From the NCBI GenBank assembly GCA_028712075.1, contig JAQTQX010000034.1, positions 1 through 40,146 of the forward strand: a stretch of 40,146 bases of DNA, written 5' to 3'. Below are positions 9,329 to 19,176 of this stretch, piece by piece; the first letter of the stretch is position 1; every line of letters begins with the position of its first letter. Position numbers and translations under genes: made by a program. The notes below the pieces were generated by a model that saw only the letters and a list, made by a program, of their open reading frames with translations, was not told the origin of the DNA and did no database searches. This DNA is from Desulfuromonadaceae bacterium. GTDB taxonomy: Bacteria > Desulfobacterota > Desulfuromonadia > Geobacterales > Pseudopelobacteraceae.

Positions 9329-10924
9329 ATGCCAAAGATGACCAGAATTGCAAAAGGGGATATCGAGCACATGCAGGATCGCGTTCAGAAACTGGCTCAG
9401 GGCACGTCACACCTCCAGCGGGTCAACAGCCTGATGAACAAGGTCAGCGCCGCCCAGGGACTTGACGACATTATTTCGGTCTTGTTGACCAATATTCTGG
9501 ATATCGTCGGCGGAAATAATATCACCCTTTTTTTCCTGGTCGGCAAAGAGCTTTTCAGCGCAGATGTCAATGGCACACAGACAAAGCTTGTTCAGATCGA
9601 TGATGAACTCGTGAAAAAGGTGTTTGACTTTCGTGTACCCGTTGAGGTGGAACACGGTTTCAGCGATGCCCGGATGCTGACACCGGAATTCGCCAAGACC
9701 TATACGGGGGCATTCCCGCTCGTTGCGGGGCATGAACTGATTGGAGTGATTAAACTGGAGAGCATGCATATATCCATGGATGAACTCTATAGTCGGCAGC
9801 CGGTTTTCTTCAGTTATGTTGCCAATCTGCTGAAGAACGAAATATACAGCCAGACCCGGCTCAAACAAGCCAATGATCAGCTTAGTGAGATAAACGAGCA
9901 ACTGGAGCTGGAAATCGGGGAACGTGAGGAGGTCGAGGAGGAGCTTCGTCAGTCCCGCAACGATCTGGAAGAGCAGGTTTCAGGACGGACAGCTGAGTTG
10001 GAGTCTCTGCACGTTCGTCAGGAAGAGCTGATCCGGCAGCGTACCGAAGAACTGTTGGAAAGAAGTCGTGAGCTTCAAGGCAACCAGCAGGCACTGATGA
10101 ATATCGTTGATGATCTCAATCAGAAAACCGACGAGCTGGAACAGGCTAACGCCAAATTGAAGGAACTGGATCGGCTGAAGTCGATGTTCATTGCATCGAT
10201 GAGCCACGAGTTGCGGACACCTCTCAATTCGATTATCGGTTTTTCCAGTATCCTCCGCGATGAATGGATTGGCCCGGTCAATCAGGAACAGAAGGATAAC
10301 CTCGATACCATCAAGCGCTCGGGAAAACATCTGCTCAGCCTGATAAACGATGTGATCGACGTCTCCAAGATCGAGGCGAAAAAGATCGAAGCCCGTTTCG
10401 AGGAGTTCGACCTCTATGATCTGTTGACGGAGGCTGTTCAATATGTGGAAAAAGATCTGCACGAAAAAGGGCTGGAGCTGCAACTGGATATAGGCCATCG
10501 CCCACTCTGTACCGATAAACGCAGACTTTTGCAGTGCGTAATCAATCTGCTCAGCAATGCCGTAAAATTTACCGAACATGGAACTATTACCGTATGCACA
10601 GTCGCTACGGATACCCGGCCGGATACCGGTGAAAGCACTCCTGTCGGGGCAGCATCTCCAACAATTGAAATTACGATTGAAGATACCGGTATCGGCATTG
10701 CGGAGGAGGACATCCACCGCCTTTTCGAGGCTTTTGTACGACTGGAGTCCCCTTTGAAGACGGCCTCACCCGGAACCGGGCTTGGCCTTTATCTGACCAG
10801 GAAGTTGGTTGCGGAAGTTCTTGGGGGTGAAATATTCTGCAAAAGCATGATAGGGGTGGGAAGCAGTTTCACATTGAGGATACCGGAGCGTATTTATGAA
10901 AAAGGTACTGGTAGTAGAGGATAA
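9329..10924 (+). CDS. Sensor histidine kinase with GAF-like domain
   Basis: About 531 residues. Residues 40-175 look like a GAF-type sensor; 180-285 form a long charged coiled coil; HisKA carries the acceptor H293 in SMSHELRTPLNS; the HATPase domain follows with the N box (NLLSNAVKFTE), DTGIGI and GTGLGLYLTRK. There is no membrane segment, so it senses an internal signal. The start is uncertain: ATG 9329 has no clear ribosome site, whereas ATG 9371 has AAGGGGAT upstream. It overlaps the receiver gene at 10896 by 29 bases, which implies one transcript and a likely kinase-receiver pair. Confidence 0.88.
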   Translation: MPKMTRIAKGDIEHMQDRVQKLAQGTSHLQRVNSLMNKVSAAQGLDDIISVLLTNILDIVGGNNITLFFLVGKELFSADVNGTQTKLVQIDDELVKKVFDFRVPVEVEHGFSDARMLTPEFAKTYTGAFPLVAGHELIGVIKLESMHISMDELYSRQPVFFSYVANLLKNEIYSQTRLKQANDQLSEINEQLELEIGEREEVEEELRQSRNDLEEQVSGRTAELESLHVRQEELIRQRTEELLERSRELQGNQQALMNIVDDLNQKTDELEQANAKLKELDRLKSMFIASMSHELRTPLNSIIGFSSILRDEWIGPVNQEQKDNLDTIKRSGKHLLSLINDVIDVSKIEAKKIEARFEEFDLYDLLTEAVQYVEKDLHEKGLELQLDIGHRPLCTDKRRLLQCVINLLSNAVKFTEHGTITVCTVATDTRPDTGESTPVGAASPTIEITIEDTGIGIAEEDIHRLFEAFVRLESPLKTASPGTGLGLYLTRKLVAEVLGGEIFCKSMIGVGSSFTLRIPERIYEKGTGSRG

Positions 10925-11282
10925 TAGTGACAACCTGCGTCTGATCACTTATACCCTTCATCACTCCGGCTATGAAGTTATTTCCGCCGAAACAGGGATT
11001 AAGGGTGTTGAAATGGCGATAGCCGAGCGCCCTGACTTCATCATCATGGATATCAACCTCCCCGATATCGACGGCCTTGAAGCAACCCGGCGTATTCGCA
11101 AGAGCGGTGCGAACGGAACTATCCCGATCATTGCCATCACCTCTTATGCCATGGCCGGGGATATGGATATGGTCCTCTCCGCAGGATGTACCGGATATTT
11201 TGAAAAACCGATTGACCCGTTGACTATCATAGACAAGATACACGCCCTGCTCGTCACGGTTGGGAGCGAGGAACAGAAGTGA
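10896..11282 (+). CDS. Single-domain response regulator (REC)
   Basis: This 128-residue protein is a lone receiver: acidic pocket VVEDN, acceptor D52 in IIMDINLPDIDG, the switch region IIAITSYAM and the lysine in FEKPIDP. Receivers with no output domain act as phosphate relays or protein-binding switches, as CheY or DivK do; the INLPDIDG form is DivK-like. It overlaps the kinase before it by 29 bases and the kinase after it by four, so it is probably the shuttle between them. Confidence 0.92.
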   Translation: MKKVLVVEDNSDNLRLITYTLHHSGYEVISAETGIKGVEMAIAERPDFIIMDINLPDIDGLEATRRIRKSGANGTIPIIAITSYAMAGDMDMVLSAGCTGYFEKPIDPLTIIDKIHALLVTVGSEEQK

Positions 11283-12592
11283 ATGTCCTGATTGTTGAAG
11301 ACAGTTACAGCGCCCGGCAACTGCTGCGCATCACCTTTCAGCACTACGGTTGTACCGTAATCGAGGCGCAGGACGGCGAGGATGGGTTCGCTCAGGCCGC
11401 CCGCCATACACCGGATATTATCATTTCTGACGCGCTGATGCCCCGCATGGACGGTTTTCAACTGCTGCGGGCACTCAAGGCCGATCCGGAGCTCAAATCA
11501 ATCCCCTTCATATTCTACTCATCCACCTATACCGGCGACAAGGAGTCTGAACTTGCACTCTCACTCGGTGCGGAAGCTTTTGTTCCCAAACCGACAGAAC
11601 CTGACGAACTCTGGGAAAAGACCAGTGCCATCATGAAAGAGTGGGAAGCACGGCAGAGAAGGCCCGCACACCCGGCAATAGATGAGAGTGATGAGCAGTA
11701 TCTGCGTGAATACAGCCGGATTGTGGCGAGCAAGCTGGAAGAAAAGGTACAGGAGCTGGAAGATGCGCTCTCCCTGCGGATTCAGGCCGAAGAGCAGTTG
11801 CGCCGTCTTAATGCGGGATTGGAGGAGCGGGTTGCCCTGGAGGTGGAGAAGAATCGGGAGAAAGACCGTATTATGGCGCATCAGGGCCGTCTCGTTGCTA
11901 TGGGAGAGATGCTCAGCAACATATCCCATCAATGGCGGCAGCCGCTTAACAATGTCTCACTCATTGTACAGAATCTCCTCATGGAATGTGAAGAGGGGAC
12001 TCTCAGTTCCGATTCATGTCGCAGTTATGTTTCAGAGTGTTTGAAGGCTCTGACATATATGTCCCGTACCATCGATTCATTTCGGGTATTTTATCACCCT
12101 GATCAGGAGCGACGGCTGTTTGCGCTCCATTCCGCTGTTGCGGATACCATTTCGCTGGTCAGGGAGGAACTGGAGTATAATGGCATTAACATTGAAACAG
12201 TGGGTGACAAGGACTCTTTCGTAAACGGTTATAAAAATGAATTTTCACAGGTTCTCCTGAACATCGTCGTTAATGCGAAAGAAGCTATTCTGAGGCAACA
12301 GCCGGCTGTGCCCCATATAGAAATTGTCTGTTCACAAAAGGAAGAAAAGGCACTGATTACAGTTTCCGATAATGGCGGAGGTATTGCCCCGGAACACACG
12401 GACAAGATTTTCGACCCTTATTTTACCACCAAATTCAAGTCACAGGGAACCGGAGTAGGGCTGTATATGGCGAAGATGATCATTGAGAGACATATGGGAG
12501 GGAGAATCTCTGTCACCAACAGTGCCGTGGGTGCTGAAGTTGTCATTGAACTTCCTCTGGTGCGCCAGACAGATAATGAGGTACAGCCATGA
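11279..12592 (+). CDS. Receiver-histidine kinase (REC, HisKA, HATPase)
   Basis: This 437-residue protein starts at GTG 11279, overlapping the stop of the preceding receiver. An N-terminal receiver (residues 1-120, aspartate in IISDALMPRMDG) is joined by a coiled coil (150-200) to a histidine-kinase core with the acceptor H217 in NISHQWRQPLN and an ATP-binding domain with DNGGGIAP and GTGVGLYMAK. A kinase with an N-terminal receiver can be switched by phosphorylation from an upstream kinase, here probably through the neighbours at 9329 and 10896. The QWRQPL form of the H box is a recognised variant family. It ends in an ATGA overlap with the next kinase. Confidence 0.9.
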   Translation: MNVLIVEDSYSARQLLRITFQHYGCTVIEAQDGEDGFAQAARHTPDIIISDALMPRMDGFQLLRALKADPELKSIPFIFYSSTYTGDKESELALSLGAEAFVPKPTEPDELWEKTSAIMKEWEARQRRPAHPAIDESDEQYLREYSRIVASKLEEKVQELEDALSLRIQAEEQLRRLNAGLEERVALEVEKNREKDRIMAHQGRLVAMGEMLSNISHQWRQPLNNVSLIVQNLLMECEEGTLSSDSCRSYVSECLKALTYMSRTIDSFRVFYHPDQERRLFALHSAVADTISLVREELEYNGINIETVGDKDSFVNGYKNEFSQVLLNIVVNAKEAILRQQPAVPHIEIVCSQKEEKALITVSDNGGGIAPEHTDKIFDPYFTTKFKSQGTGVGLYMAKMIIERHMGGRISVTNSAVGAEVVIELPLVRQTDNEVQP

Positions 12593-14742
12593 ACGTATTA
12601 ATCGCTGAAGATAATGCTAATGATCGCAAGATGTTAAGCTGCACACTTGAACATTATGGCTGCACGGTCATCAATGCAAAGAATGGTCAGGAAGGGCTCG
12701 ATCTTGCCAAGCGCCATAAACCAGACTTCATCGTTTCCGATGCACTCATGCCGGGCATGGATGGCTTCCAGTTTTTACGCGCTCTCAAGGCAGATCCGGA
12801 ACTGTCTTCAATCCCTTTTCTTTTCTATTCAGCCGTATATACAGGAGAGGCTGAAGAGAAATTGGCCCTTTCTCTCGGGGCGGCGGCCTTTGTCGTAAAG
12901 CCTACAGAACCGGAAGAACTCTGGGAAAAGATCAACGGGATCATGGAATTGTGTAAAAACGGGCACTCTGCCACTCATCATTCCATTGGAGAGGATGAAG
13001 AGAACCTGCTTCATGAGTACGGCCGGATTGTGGCGACCAAGCTGGAAGAAAAGGTGTGCGAACTGGAAGAGGCGCTGGCACAGCGCAAACAGGCTGAAAC
13101 TGATCTGCGTATCCTCAATGAGGAACTGAACAGGGAAATTACCGAACGGAGGCGGGCAGAAAACTCCCTTGTGGAACAGGAGCAGGAACTGGCAACAATC
13201 TTCGAGAACACCTCATTTTTCATGCTACTTCTGGACGGAGACAGGAGGGTACGCAGGTTGAATGGTCTGGCATGCAAGTATACCGGTTCAACGGTCAGCG
13301 ATATGCTGGGCCGCCGAACCGGGAATGTCCTGCACTGTCTTCATGCCCTTGAAAGCAGTGAGGGGTGTGGTTTTGCCCAGTGCTGCCAGGAGTGTGTCCT
13401 TCTGCGGGCTGTTGTGGATACATATGAAACCGGACAGAGCTACCAGCATGTGGAAACGAAAATGTCGATTTCGGTTGATGGAAAAGAGCAAATCATAACA
13501 TTTCTCATTTCAACTTCAAGGGTAATGGTAGCACATCAAGCCATGGTTCTGCTCAGTCTTCAGGACATCAGCGAATACAAGAATCTTGAATCACAGTTGC
13601 TTCATGCACAGAAAATGGAATCGATCGGTACCCTGGCCGGCGGAATTGCCCATGATTTCAACAATATCCTGACGGTAATTTTGGGTTATGGAGATATTGC
13701 TCTCATGAGTATGGATGCGGACGATCCCCATCGTCAGGATGTCGAATATATTCTGGAGGCCGCTCACCGGGCAGCATCTTTGGCGCAGGACCTCCTCCTC
13801 TTCAGCAGGAAACAGATCAGCGACAAGAACAACACAGACCTGAATATGATCGTGAAGTCGGTGGACAAGTTCTTGAGGCGGGTTATCGGCGAGGATGTTG
13901 CCTGCACAATCACGCTTTCAGACGAGCCGATACCGATATTCGCAGATTCGCATCAAATTGAGCAGGTTCTGATGAACCTTGCAACCAATGCGCGCGATGC
14001 CATGCCCGAAGGAGGCTCACTGTCAATTAGCACCGGTCGGATCCAACTCGACGAGGAGTTCATTACAGCACATGGTTACGGCAGCATCGGTATGTACGCC
14101 GGCCTGACCGTGGCGGATAATGGTTTGGGAATGACTGATGAGACGTGCCTGAGAATCTTTGATCCGTTTTTTACGACAAAAGAGATTGGCAAGGGCACGG
14201 GGCTCGGCATGTCGGTCGTCTATGGCATTGTCAAACAACATGACGGATTCATCACGGTTTACAGTAAGCCCGGCCTTGGCTCGACATTCCGGATATATCT
14301 GCCGTTAATCCTCGATCCGGCGGATGAGGCTACAGTGGATTCGATTAACAAAAAACCGGTCGGGGGAACAGAGACGATACTTTTAGCGGAGGATGACGAA
14401 ACGATTCGAAACATGGCCTTGTCGCAGCTTCGGGTTTTTGGATATGAGGTCATCGTTGCGATTGACGGTGAGGATGCTGTGCAAAAATATCTGGAGAACC
14501 GGGGGCGTATCCGGCTTCTTCTGTTCGATGTAATTATGCCGGGAAAAAGTGGAATAAACGCCTATGATGAAATCAGGAAGATTGACCCGGGCATGAAAGT
14601 GATTTTTTCTAGCGGCTATGCAACAGATACCATCCGCCAGAAAGCCCTTGACAGCGACAATGTCGTATTGCTTTCCAAGCCTTACTTGCCAACCAAATTA
14701 CTGGAGATGGTTCGAAGTGTTCTGGACTCGGGGCGTAGCTGA
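12589..14742 (+). CDS. Hybrid histidine kinase: REC, Cys-rich PAS, HisKA, HATPase, REC
   Basis: This 717-residue protein has an N-terminal receiver (D51 in [10 protein letters not shown]), a coiled coil, a PAS domain (about 205-325), HisKA with H355 in [11 protein letters not shown], a HATPase domain ([22 protein letters not shown]) and a C-terminal receiver with D647 ([11 protein letters not shown]). Its first receiver is very like that of the preceding gene, including [14 protein letters not shown], so the two arose by duplication. The PAS domain contains a cysteine cluster around residues 249-271 ([14 protein letters not shown], then QCCQEC), which could bind an iron-sulfur cluster, haem or other metal. 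No DNA-binding domain is present. It is the last gene of the plus-strand kinase operon and converges on nifEN. Confidence 0.9.
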   Translation: MNVLIAEDNANDRKMLSCTLEHYGCTVINAKNGQEGLDLAKRHKPDFIVSDALMPGMDGFQFLRALKADPELSSIPFLFYSAVYTGEAEEKLALSLGAAAFVVKPTEPEELWEKINGIMELCKNGHSATHHSIGEDEENLLHEYGRIVATKLEEKVCELEEALAQRKQAETDLRILNEELNREITERRRAENSLVEQEQELATIFENTSFFMLLLDGDRRVRRLNGLACKYTGSTVSDMLGRRTGNVLHCLHALESSEGCGFAQCCQECVLLRAVVDTYETGQSYQHVETKMSISVDGKEQIITFLISTSRVMVAHQAMVLLSLQDISEYKNLESQLLHAQKMESIGTLAGGIAHDFNNILTVILGYGDIALMSMDADDPHRQDVEYILEAAHRAASLAQDLLLFSRKQISDKNNTDLNMIVKSVDKFLRRVIGEDVACTITLSDEPIPIFADSHQIEQVLMNLATNARDAMPEGGSLSISTGRIQLDEEFITAHGYGSIGMYAGLTVADNGLGMTDETCLRIFDPFFTTKEIGKGTGLGMSVVYGIVKQHDGFITVYSKPGLGSTFRIYLPLILDPADEATVDSINKKPVGGTETILLAEDDETIRNMALSQLRVFGYEVIVAIDGEDAVQKYLENRGRIRLLLFDVIMPGKSGINAYDEIRKIDPGMKVIFSSGYATDTIRQKALDSDNVVLLSKPYLPTKLLEMVRSVLDSGRS

Positions 14743-14752
14743 TCAAAATCTG

Positions 14753-14782
14753 AGTGCGTGAATACAATGAAAACATCGCACT
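14753..14782. terminator. Possible bidirectional terminator between the kinase operon and nifEN
   Basis: AGTGCG and CGCACT pair across an 18-base loop in the 45-bp convergent gap. On the minus strand it is followed by a short T-rich run (CAGATTTTGAT). The stem is short, so support is limited. Confidence 0.3.
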
Positions 14783-14787
14783 GCCGG

Positions 14788-17547
14788 TCAATTATGCGCC
14801 AGTTTCTGCGCTTCCTTGGCATTGGCCTGGAACAGGTTGGCCGTCTCGAAAACCAGATTTAACGTCCCGCGATAGCCGACCCAGACTTTCTGGTGTGCAC
14901 CGAGTCGGTCAAAAACCGGCAGTCCGGCCCGCAAATGTGCGCCGATTTTAAGCTTACCCGCTGCCTGCCTTCCGTTGGAATTGGCCACTAAAAGATCAGC
15001 TCCCTTGGCTGCTTCTTCCAGATCCTCGAGATCCCCGACAAAGACATTTTTGGATGGCAAGCCGTCCAGTCCTCTGGTGCGTGTGGCGGATAATGCCGCC
15101 TGAATCTCACACCCCATGCCTGACAGAAAGCCGGTCAGGGTTTTTAGATTATCTGATTCCAGGGCGATGGCCACCTTTTTGGTGCCAAACTGGTAATGGC
15201 TGTCAACCATGGCGTCCATCAGACGCGAACGCCAGCGACGGTGTTTCTCAGGGATCGGACGGCCACTGATAGCCGAGAGGGCTTCCATGAAACGGTCGGT
15301 TTCGGCAAGACCGGTCAGGGAGGTGAAGCCGTACGCCGGAACACCTAATGACTCCTTCAGCTTGAGAGCCGCTTTGGCAAGGGAGTCGCCGACGTACAGC
15401 GTCGCAGCACTGCTCCCCGATTTCCTGATATCTTCAACCGTAATACCGCCGGTCGAGAGCGGCGAAACAACCTCGTCGATATGCCCGTCCATGGCGTTGG
15501 AAATATCCGGGACGGTCAACACCGTCAACCCGAAGGACTCCACCAGCTCTTTCAGCTCTTCCACATCTGCCGGGGTCAGATGGGCACCCGGCAGGAGATT
15601 GACCTGATCCTTGATTGTCTCTCCCCCCTCCGCAAGGGTAGTGAGAATTGCTTCCACCGTAGTAGCGTACCCTTCCTGCATGGAGCCGCAGTAATCCGGT
15701 GTGGCTGCCCAGATAAGCGGCACGCCATCATGTTCAGGATGCTCTGCCCGGAACTCCTTCAGAATTTTGTGAACATCATCTCCCATCGTCTCGGTCAGGC
15801 CGGTAGTCATTATCCCGACGACTTCGGGAGTGAACTTCTCGATCACCCTGCCGATCCCCTTTTTCAGGTTTTCCCAGCCGCCGAAGATCGCGCTGTCCTC
15901 GCTCATGGCGGTGGCATTCAGAGCGATTGACTCCTTGTAGTGCCGTGACAGCTGCAGACGGATAAAGGTCGAACACCCCTGGGCGCCGTGCAGCAGGCCA
16001 AGCATGTTGTCGATACCAAGATATGCCATGGTGGCTCCCAAAGCCGGCGAGTTTTTCTGGGGATTGACCGTAGCGGCTTTGGTAGACACCTTGACCCGTG
16101 AGGCTGAGATGTCTTCGGCCAGAAAGGCCGCAGCGTGCCCGGTGATCGATGACAGCTCTGAAGCCAGCTGATCCTCACTCTTCTCCCAGGGAGCCGGAGC
16201 GTTCAGGGCCGCCCAGATCGGGTTGTTAACGGTCATATCCAGCTGTCTCGAAAAGGTAACCATCCCCTCATAGCCGGCATAGGGGTGCGAGCGACCATGA
16301 TTGATATCCATAAAGGGGGTCTTGGTCTTGAGCGCCAGAAACTTGGTCTTGCCGCCGGCCACGATCAGGTCGGGCATCTTCTCCCGCATGACCGCAAGCA
16401 GGCCGGCCGTGGATGTATCTTCGATGATCTGGGCATCCCTGTGCATCAGCCCCTTCATCCGGTAAAAATCCTCAAGAGTCGAGTTCTGCGTACCCGCCGC
16501 CAGCACCTCGACTCCAAGCTCACGGAGCGAGTTTACCATCGACCAGGTTTTAACTCCGCCGGTGAAGAGGACGGCGGTCTTGTTTTCCAGCCTGGCCCGG
16601 TATGGTGCAATAGCTGCGCGGCATTTGGCCTCTTCCTCTGCGATCAGGTGTTCAACCCGATCCTGCATGACCCGCTTCTCCAGTCCGTTGACGATATTAT
16701 CCAGTTCGCGGGCGATATCGCGGAGCGCCTTCGCGGTGTCGGTCATACCGTAGAACGACTCCTCCAGATAGGGCATGCCGTAGGTTTTCTGCATCTTCTT
16801 GGCGAGGTTGGTCAGGGACTTGGAGCAGATGATAATATTCAGCTTCGCCCGGTGAGCGTAGCGCAGCTCCTCGAATTTGGCATCGCCGCTGAAACATGAC
16901 AGAACCTGGATTCCCAGACGGTCAAAGAGCGGCAGCATTCCCCAGAGGTCGCCGGCGATGTTGTACTCGCCAATGAGGTTAATCGGGTATTCGCCCAGAT
17001 GAGGTGGCTCGGACGTGCCGATCACGTATTTAAAGAGAATCTCACCGGCAAGGCGGTTGCCAATATTCTTGTCACCGATAAAGCCCGGGGTGTTGACCGG
17101 AATTATAGGAATAGTAACTTTTTGTGACGCCGCCGTGCAGACCGCTTCCACATCGTCACCGGTCATGGCGGTAACGCAGGTGGCGTAGACAAAAATTGCC
17201 CGGGCCTGATCCTTGTAACGATCGGCAAGATCCAGGATCGCTTTGTAGAGTTTCTTCTCGCCGCCGAAAATTACATCATTTTCCAGCATCTCGGTGGTGA
17301 AGCCGCGCCGGTAGAGCTGGGAGTCGCTGGAGCGTGCTCCACGGTTATCCCATGAGTTTCCGGCGCAGCCTATAGGGCCGTGCACAAGATGAATAGCGTC
17401 AGTGATCGGCATCAGCACAACACGAGCGCCGTCATAAGCACAGGATCGTTCTGTCCCTTCACCAGGCTCTGATTTTTTGCAGAACTTTGGCGCACCTTTG
17501 TCATTGGTTTCACAATCGGTTACATCGTAATAATCGGGCTTTGCCAT
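14788..17547 (-). CDS. nifEN: Fused nitrogenase cofactor scaffold NifEN
   Basis: The 919-residue product joins NifE (about 1-450) and NifN (about 460-919) in one chain. NifEN is the scaffold that turns the NifB product into the iron-molybdenum cofactor before transfer to NifDK. In the NifE part, cluster cysteines C36 (SCAYDGA), C61 (HGPIGCAGN) and C124 (ATCVTAMTGDD) line up with nitrogenase-family positions. In the NifN part the cysteine in HGAQGCSTF and the motif TTGLTETMGDD are kept. The start is ATG 17547, with GAGG eight bases upstream and the NifE-like sequence beginning at once; the frame extends 51 residues further, but that extension has no family resemblance. Fused nifEN is known from Geobacter sulfurreducens. 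The gene has its own leader and a likely own promoter, and is separated from nifHDK by a DAC-like gene. Confidence 0.95.
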   Translation of the reverse strand: MAKPDYYDVTDCETNDKGAPKFCKKSEPGEGTERSCAYDGARVVLMPITDAIHLVHGPIGCAGNSWDNRGARSSDSQLYRRGFTTEMLENDVIFGGEKKLYKAILDLADRYKDQARAIFVYATCVTAMTGDDVEAVCTAASQKVTIPIIPVNTPGFIGDKNIGNRLAGEILFKYVIGTSEPPHLGEYPINLIGEYNIAGDLWGMLPLFDRLGIQVLSCFSGDAKFEELRYAHRAKLNIIICSKSLTNLAKKMQKTYGMPYLEESFYGMTDTAKALRDIARELDNIVNGLEKRVMQDRVEHLIAEEEAKCRAAIAPYRARLENKTAVLFTGGVKTWSMVNSLRELGVEVLAAGTQNSTLEDFYRMKGLMHRDAQIIEDTSTAGLLAVMREKMPDLIVAGGKTKFLALKTKTPFMDINHGRSHPYAGYEGMVTFSRQLDMTVNNPIWAALNAPAPWEKSEDQLASELSSITGHAAAFLAEDISASRVKVSTKAATVNPQKNSPALGATMAYLGIDNMLGLLHGAQGCSTFIRLQLSRHYKESIALNATAMSEDSAIFGGWENLKKGIGRVIEKFTPEVVGIMTTGLTETMGDDVHKILKEFRAEHPEHDGVPLIWAATPDYCGSMQEGYATTVEAILTTLAEGGETIKDQVNLLPGAHLTPADVEELKELVESFGLTVLTVPDISNAMDGHIDEVVSPLSTGGITVEDIRKSGSSAATLYVGDSLAKAALKLKESLGVPAYGFTSLTGLAETDRFMEALSAISGRPIPEKHRRWRSRLMDAMVDSHYQFGTKKVAIALESDNLKTLTGFLSGMGCEIQAALSATRTRGLDGLPSKNVFVGDLEDLEEAAKGADLLVANSNGRQAAGKLKIGAHLRAGLPVFDRLGAHQKVWVGYRGTLNLVFETANLFQANAKEAQKLAHN

Positions 17548-17656
17548 ATGAATACCTCGCATAAACGGAAGGACGTCACTATTTCTGAAAAATGCGGCGC
17601 TGTTGCCATTAATAATATCTGTTGGATAGGTTCGTCTGCTGGTAACTATTAGCATC

Positions 17657-17700
17657 TTGTATGCCAATGCGGATTCAAAGGCTCCTTCCGCATTATACAA
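17657..17700 (-). promoter_or_regulatory. Long hairpin in the nifEN leader
   Basis: Read on the minus strand, TTGTATAATGCGGA pairs with TCCGCATT plus ATACAA, 14 base pairs with a three-base bulge and a 14-base loop. A second hairpin just upstream (CAAAG/CTTTG, 17698-17714) shares its bases, so the two exclude each other. No U-run follows, so this is not a plain terminator. A role in nitrogen control of nifEN is inference. Confidence 0.45.
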
Positions 17701-17729
17701 AGGCTTTTACTTTGAATCTGCGTATTGTA

Positions 17730-17759
17730 ATTATAGTTATGCATAATAATTAGGCACAA
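17730..17759 (-). promoter_or_regulatory. Candidate sigma-70 promoter for nifEN
   Basis: On the minus strand TTGTGC and a perfect TATAAT are spaced by 18 bases. The -35 match is weak (three of six). No sigma-54 GG-N10-GC element was found in this gap. Confidence 0.4.
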
Positions 17760-17865
17760 AGAAGGGGCTGATCGTATCATTCCGAATACGGATCATTTTC
17801 AACGTAATTATTTTTGGTCCTATAAATCCTGCGAGGAGGGGGGGAGGGAGCTTTCTTTCCGGAAA

Positions 17866-19140
17866 CTATCCGAAACGATAAATCTGTGTTCCATTCTCAT
17901 AGAGCTCGATCGGACCGTCCTGGGAAACCTTGATGACCTTACCGAAATGTGAGGCAGCGCAGGCCGCCGTAGTTCTCCCGCCGCCGACCACCATTTCCCG
18001 GGCGTGAGACGTATCGATGATGAAGCCGGTATCAACCAGCTTTCCCTTTGCGTTGAATACGGTGATGCCGTCGGAGGAGAGGATTCTGAGGAGTGTTCCG
18101 GTCTGCTTCAGTTCGCCGACGCTTCTTTTTTTCACCCGTTCGATCAGCAGCCGCCCTATCGGATCGGCGCCGCCGACCGCCCCTTTTTTCAGTCCGGCAA
18201 GCTTCTTTCCGCTGCCGCCATACACCATGACAACGGTGCCATAGCGCATCTTTGAGAGCGCATAGATCGTCCAGACGAGATCTTCCGCCGCCTCCGCCTC
18301 AATACTGTCCGCCAGGAATGCGCGGAAGATATCCGGATCAAAGATGCTCCACATCCCCTTTCTCCGGACCATAATTCGGGCCGGGCTGGTGAGCACCTCG
18401 ATATCCGAGGCCTCGTTCACTGTGACGGCAAACGCGCCCGACCCGCAGCGCCTGATGATGGAAAAGAGCTCCCGCTGGGTCAGCCGCTCCACCTCGTTCT
18501 GGAGGGAGGTGTCGGCCAGCGTGACGATGCCGTTTACCTGCATCTGGATACCGGCGAGAAAGAAAAGGTTAGTGCCGTCGATGAAGCGATAGGTCAGGGG
18601 GTTGTCGAAAAAACCGGGGGCAATGCTTTGCGAGCTTTTAAGGGGAACCAGCGTGTGTTTCCGCTGCTTCATCACTGAGCGGAGTTCCGCCGGTGTCGTG
18701 CGGTGGATGATTACACCGGTGGTGGCCGGCTTCCCCTCGTACTTCTGATAGGAGAGGCTCTTGAGCAACTGGATGAGCTGCTGGATGGGCCAGAACCCCT
18801 TGTTATGATCGCCGCGCAGAGAGCGTGCCACCGTGATGTCCATGATGGAGGCAACAAGAGCCGTCCTGAATTGCGCCGCATACCCTTCCTGCCTGAAACC
18901 GCCGTACAGCATAGCAAATGCGGTCAGCAGCTCACCGCAGAACGACTCTTCCATGCGGGTGAAGGGCGTGTTCCTGCGGTTTGCGCTGAACATGAACTCC
19001 TGCCCGTCGGTCACGACCGGCAGTGAAATGGTGTGTCCCTCCAACTGTGGCCGGTCGGAAACGGGTGACAGACCAACCTCTGCCCCTCCGAGAAAAGAAC
19101 TGATGCTGCCGCTCATCGCCTCAAAAATAGTCATCGGCAT
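17866..19140 (-). CDS. Divergent DAC (DisA_N-like) domain protein in the nif cluster
   Basis: This 424-residue protein has an unrecognised N-terminal region (1-270) and a C-terminal part that resembles diadenylate cyclase domains: RYGTVVMVYGG, then SDGITVFNAKGKL (D357-G358), then GGGRTTAACAASHF, then DGPIELYENG. In active DAC enzymes the two catalytic motifs are DGA and a GTRHR-type loop. Here they read DGI and GGGRTT (from 386), so D, G and the first R remain but H and the second R are lost. It is therefore more likely a nucleotide-binding sensor than a cyclic-di-AMP synthase. No membrane segment is visible. It sits between nifK and nifEN on the same strand, after a terminator and behind its own likely promoter. 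ATG 19140 has GGGGAGG upstream. The family assignment is by eye only. Confidence 0.6.
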   Translation of the reverse strand: MPMTIFEAMSGSISSFLGGAEVGLSPVSDRPQLEGHTISLPVVTDGQEFMFSANRRNTPFTRMEESFCGELLTAFAMLYGGFRQEGYAAQFRTALVASIMDITVARSLRGDHNKGFWPIQQLIQLLKSLSYQKYEGKPATTGVIIHRTTPAELRSVMKQRKHTLVPLKSSQSIAPGFFDNPLTYRFIDGTNLFFLAGIQMQVNGIVTLADTSLQNEVERLTQRELFSIIRRCGSGAFAVTVNEASDIEVLTSPARIMVRRKGMWSIFDPDIFRAFLADSIEAEAAEDLVWTIYALSKMRYGTVVMVYGGSGKKLAGLKKGAVGGADPIGRLLIERVKKRSVGELKQTGTLLRILSSDGITVFNAKGKLVDTGFIIDTSHAREMVVGGGRTTAACAASHFGKVIKVSQDGPIELYENGTQIYRFG

Positions 19141-19176
19141 AGCTTCTGGCCCTCCCCAGAGTTATTCTCTGCCGAT

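Noticed and set aside
17548..17700. 51-residue N-terminal extension of NifEN
   Set aside because: It has no NifE resemblance, overlaps the leader hairpin, and ATG 17547 has a proper ribosome site.
17701..17820. Sigma-54 promoter for nifEN
   Set aside because: The GTGCC and ATGC stretches look suggestive but the required GG-N10-GC spacing is missing.
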